Below, one piece after another: positions 32,635 through 33,181 of a stretch of 33,181 bases of DNA. The stretch comes from UBA9647 sp049522195 (GTDB taxonomy: Bacteria > Bacteroidota > Ignavibacteria > UBA10030). The first letter of the stretch is position 1. Each line of letters begins with the position of its first letter. The stretch covers positions 1-33,181 of the forward strand of contig JBEKOB010000044.1 in assembly GCA_049522195.1 (NCBI GenBank), in the 5' to 3' direction. The notes below the pieces were generated by a model that ran no database searches, was not told where the DNA came from, and saw only the letters and a list, made by a program, of their open reading frames with translations. A program made the translations under genes and the position numbers.

Positions 32635-33181
32635 ATGACAAAGAATATTCCAGCAGTCAAAGAGACACCCTCAGACCTGACGGCGAAGGGGGATGCGCGC
32701 TCAGGTTCGTATCGCTGGGCTATCTGCGCAATGCTGTTCTTTGCGACGACCATCAACTATGTTGACCGGTCGGTCCTGGGGCTTCTTGCTCCGGTCCTTC
32801 AGAAGGAAATCGGCTGGGACGAAATCGATTACGGCAATATTGTCGCAGCGTTCATGGCCGCCTATGCTATAGGAATATTTTTCGCCGGGAGATTCGTTGA
32901 CAAGGTGGGGACAAAGATCGGATTCTCTGTCTCCATTGTTGTCTGGAGCATTGCGGCGATGGGACACGCCCTGGCTAGGTCCGTTTTCGGTTTTGGTGCC
33001 GCAAGGGCTGCTCTTGGTTTGGGTGAATCCGGGAATTTTCCCTCGTCGAATAAGGCCATCGCTGAGTGGTTTCCAAAGAAGGAGAGAGCTCTTGCGGTAT
33101 CTCTGTTCAACTCGGGGGCGAACGTTGGCGCACTGGTGGTTCCTCTCGTTGTGCCTTGGATCGCGTTGACCTGGAGCTGGC
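32635..33181 (+). CDS. ExuT-like MFS hexuronate transporter, N-terminal part (cut by window edge)
   Basis: The open frame runs from ATG 32635 (GGAAGG before it) off the window, giving 182 residues. Hallmarks of the anion:cation symporter / hexuronate branch of the MFS are INYVDRSVLGLLAPVLQKE, FAGRFVDKVGTKIGFS and GLGESGNFPSSNKAIAEWFP. Four to five membrane helices are visible. It would import glucuronate or galacturonate released by GH67, GH115 or GH105 outside the membrane. It lies 21 bases after the lyase-like gene and probably belongs to the same operon. Confidence 0.9.
   Translation, partial: MTKNIPAVKETPSDLTAKGDARSGSYRWAICAMLFFATTINYVDRSVLGLLAPVLQKEIGWDEIDYGNIVAAFMAAYAIGIFFAGRFVDKVGTKIGFSVSIVVWSIAAMGHALARSVFGFGAARAALGLGESGNFPSSNKAIAEWFPKKERALAVSLFNSGANVGALVVPLVVPWIALTWSW

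Overview
The window looks like part of a bacterial chromosome from the Ignavibacteria / Chlorobiota-Bacteroidota neighbourhood. The evidence is a type IX secretion C-terminal tail (NYPNPFNP motif) on the protein at 30352-32613, exported carbohydrate enzymes of the kind found in polysaccharide utilisation loci, and moderate GC. The species cannot be named from the sequence alone.

Region 1 (1-8793, all minus strand) is a redox block. In transcription order it holds a mono-cluster ferredoxin, a protein that looks like two tandem Lrp/AsnC ligand domains without a DNA-binding part, a NuoE-like and a NuoF-like subunit, and a 1244-residue fusion. The fusion joins a NuoG-type iron-sulfur head, a GltD/NfnB-type FAD-NADPH module, ferredoxin-type clusters and a formate-dehydrogenase-like domain whose Mo-ligating Cys/Sec and neighbouring His are replaced. 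This fits an electron-bifurcating NADH/NADPH/ferredoxin transhydrogenase of the Stn type better than a formate dehydrogenase. A strong terminator ends it, and the membrane proton-translocating transhydrogenase pntA1-pntA2-pntB follows (pntB is cut by the window edge).

Region 2 (9054-14614, minus strand) is a tightly packed operon: ornithine carbamoyltransferase, carbamate kinase, an aspartate-carbamoyltransferase-like protein with Lys84 replaced by Glu, a COG2403 / cyclic-2,3-diphosphoglycerate-synthetase-like GTPase, and a methionine gamma-lyase-like PLP enzyme. It is centred on carbamoyl phosphate.

Region 3 (14940-15440, plus strand) holds a promoter, a leader that can fold, tRNA-His(GTG) and tRNA-Glu(TTC), then a terminator. 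Degenerate repeats with an exact 7-base period lie between and after the tRNAs. A similar 7-base-phased repeat lies inside the coding sequence of the type IX secretion tail far downstream.

Region 4 (15485-33181) is a glucuronoxylan / uronic acid utilisation locus. It encodes a GH67 alpha-glucuronidase, a LacI regulator (minus strand), GH8 exo-oligoxylanase, GH115 alpha-glucuronidase, an esterase, GH43 beta-xylosidase, an SDR dehydrogenase, a uroporphyrinogen-decarboxylase-like protein, GH105 unsaturated uronyl hydrolase, a secreted BNR_4 beta-propeller that may be a polysaccharide lyase, and the start of an ExuT-like hexuronate transporter. Most enzymes carry signal peptides, so breakdown is probably periplasmic or extracellular with uronate uptake by the transporter. 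A shared operator, ATTGAAACGGTT(C/T)AAT, lies just downstream of the -10 boxes of both lacI and the GH8 gene, and a degenerate copy lies at the GH67 promoter.

The points most worth following are the inactivated Mo domain in the bifurcation-type complex, the lyase plus GH105 and UroD-like genes placed where 4-O-methyl-glucuronate must be handled, the Lys84Glu carbamoyltransferase, and the 7-base phased repeats.
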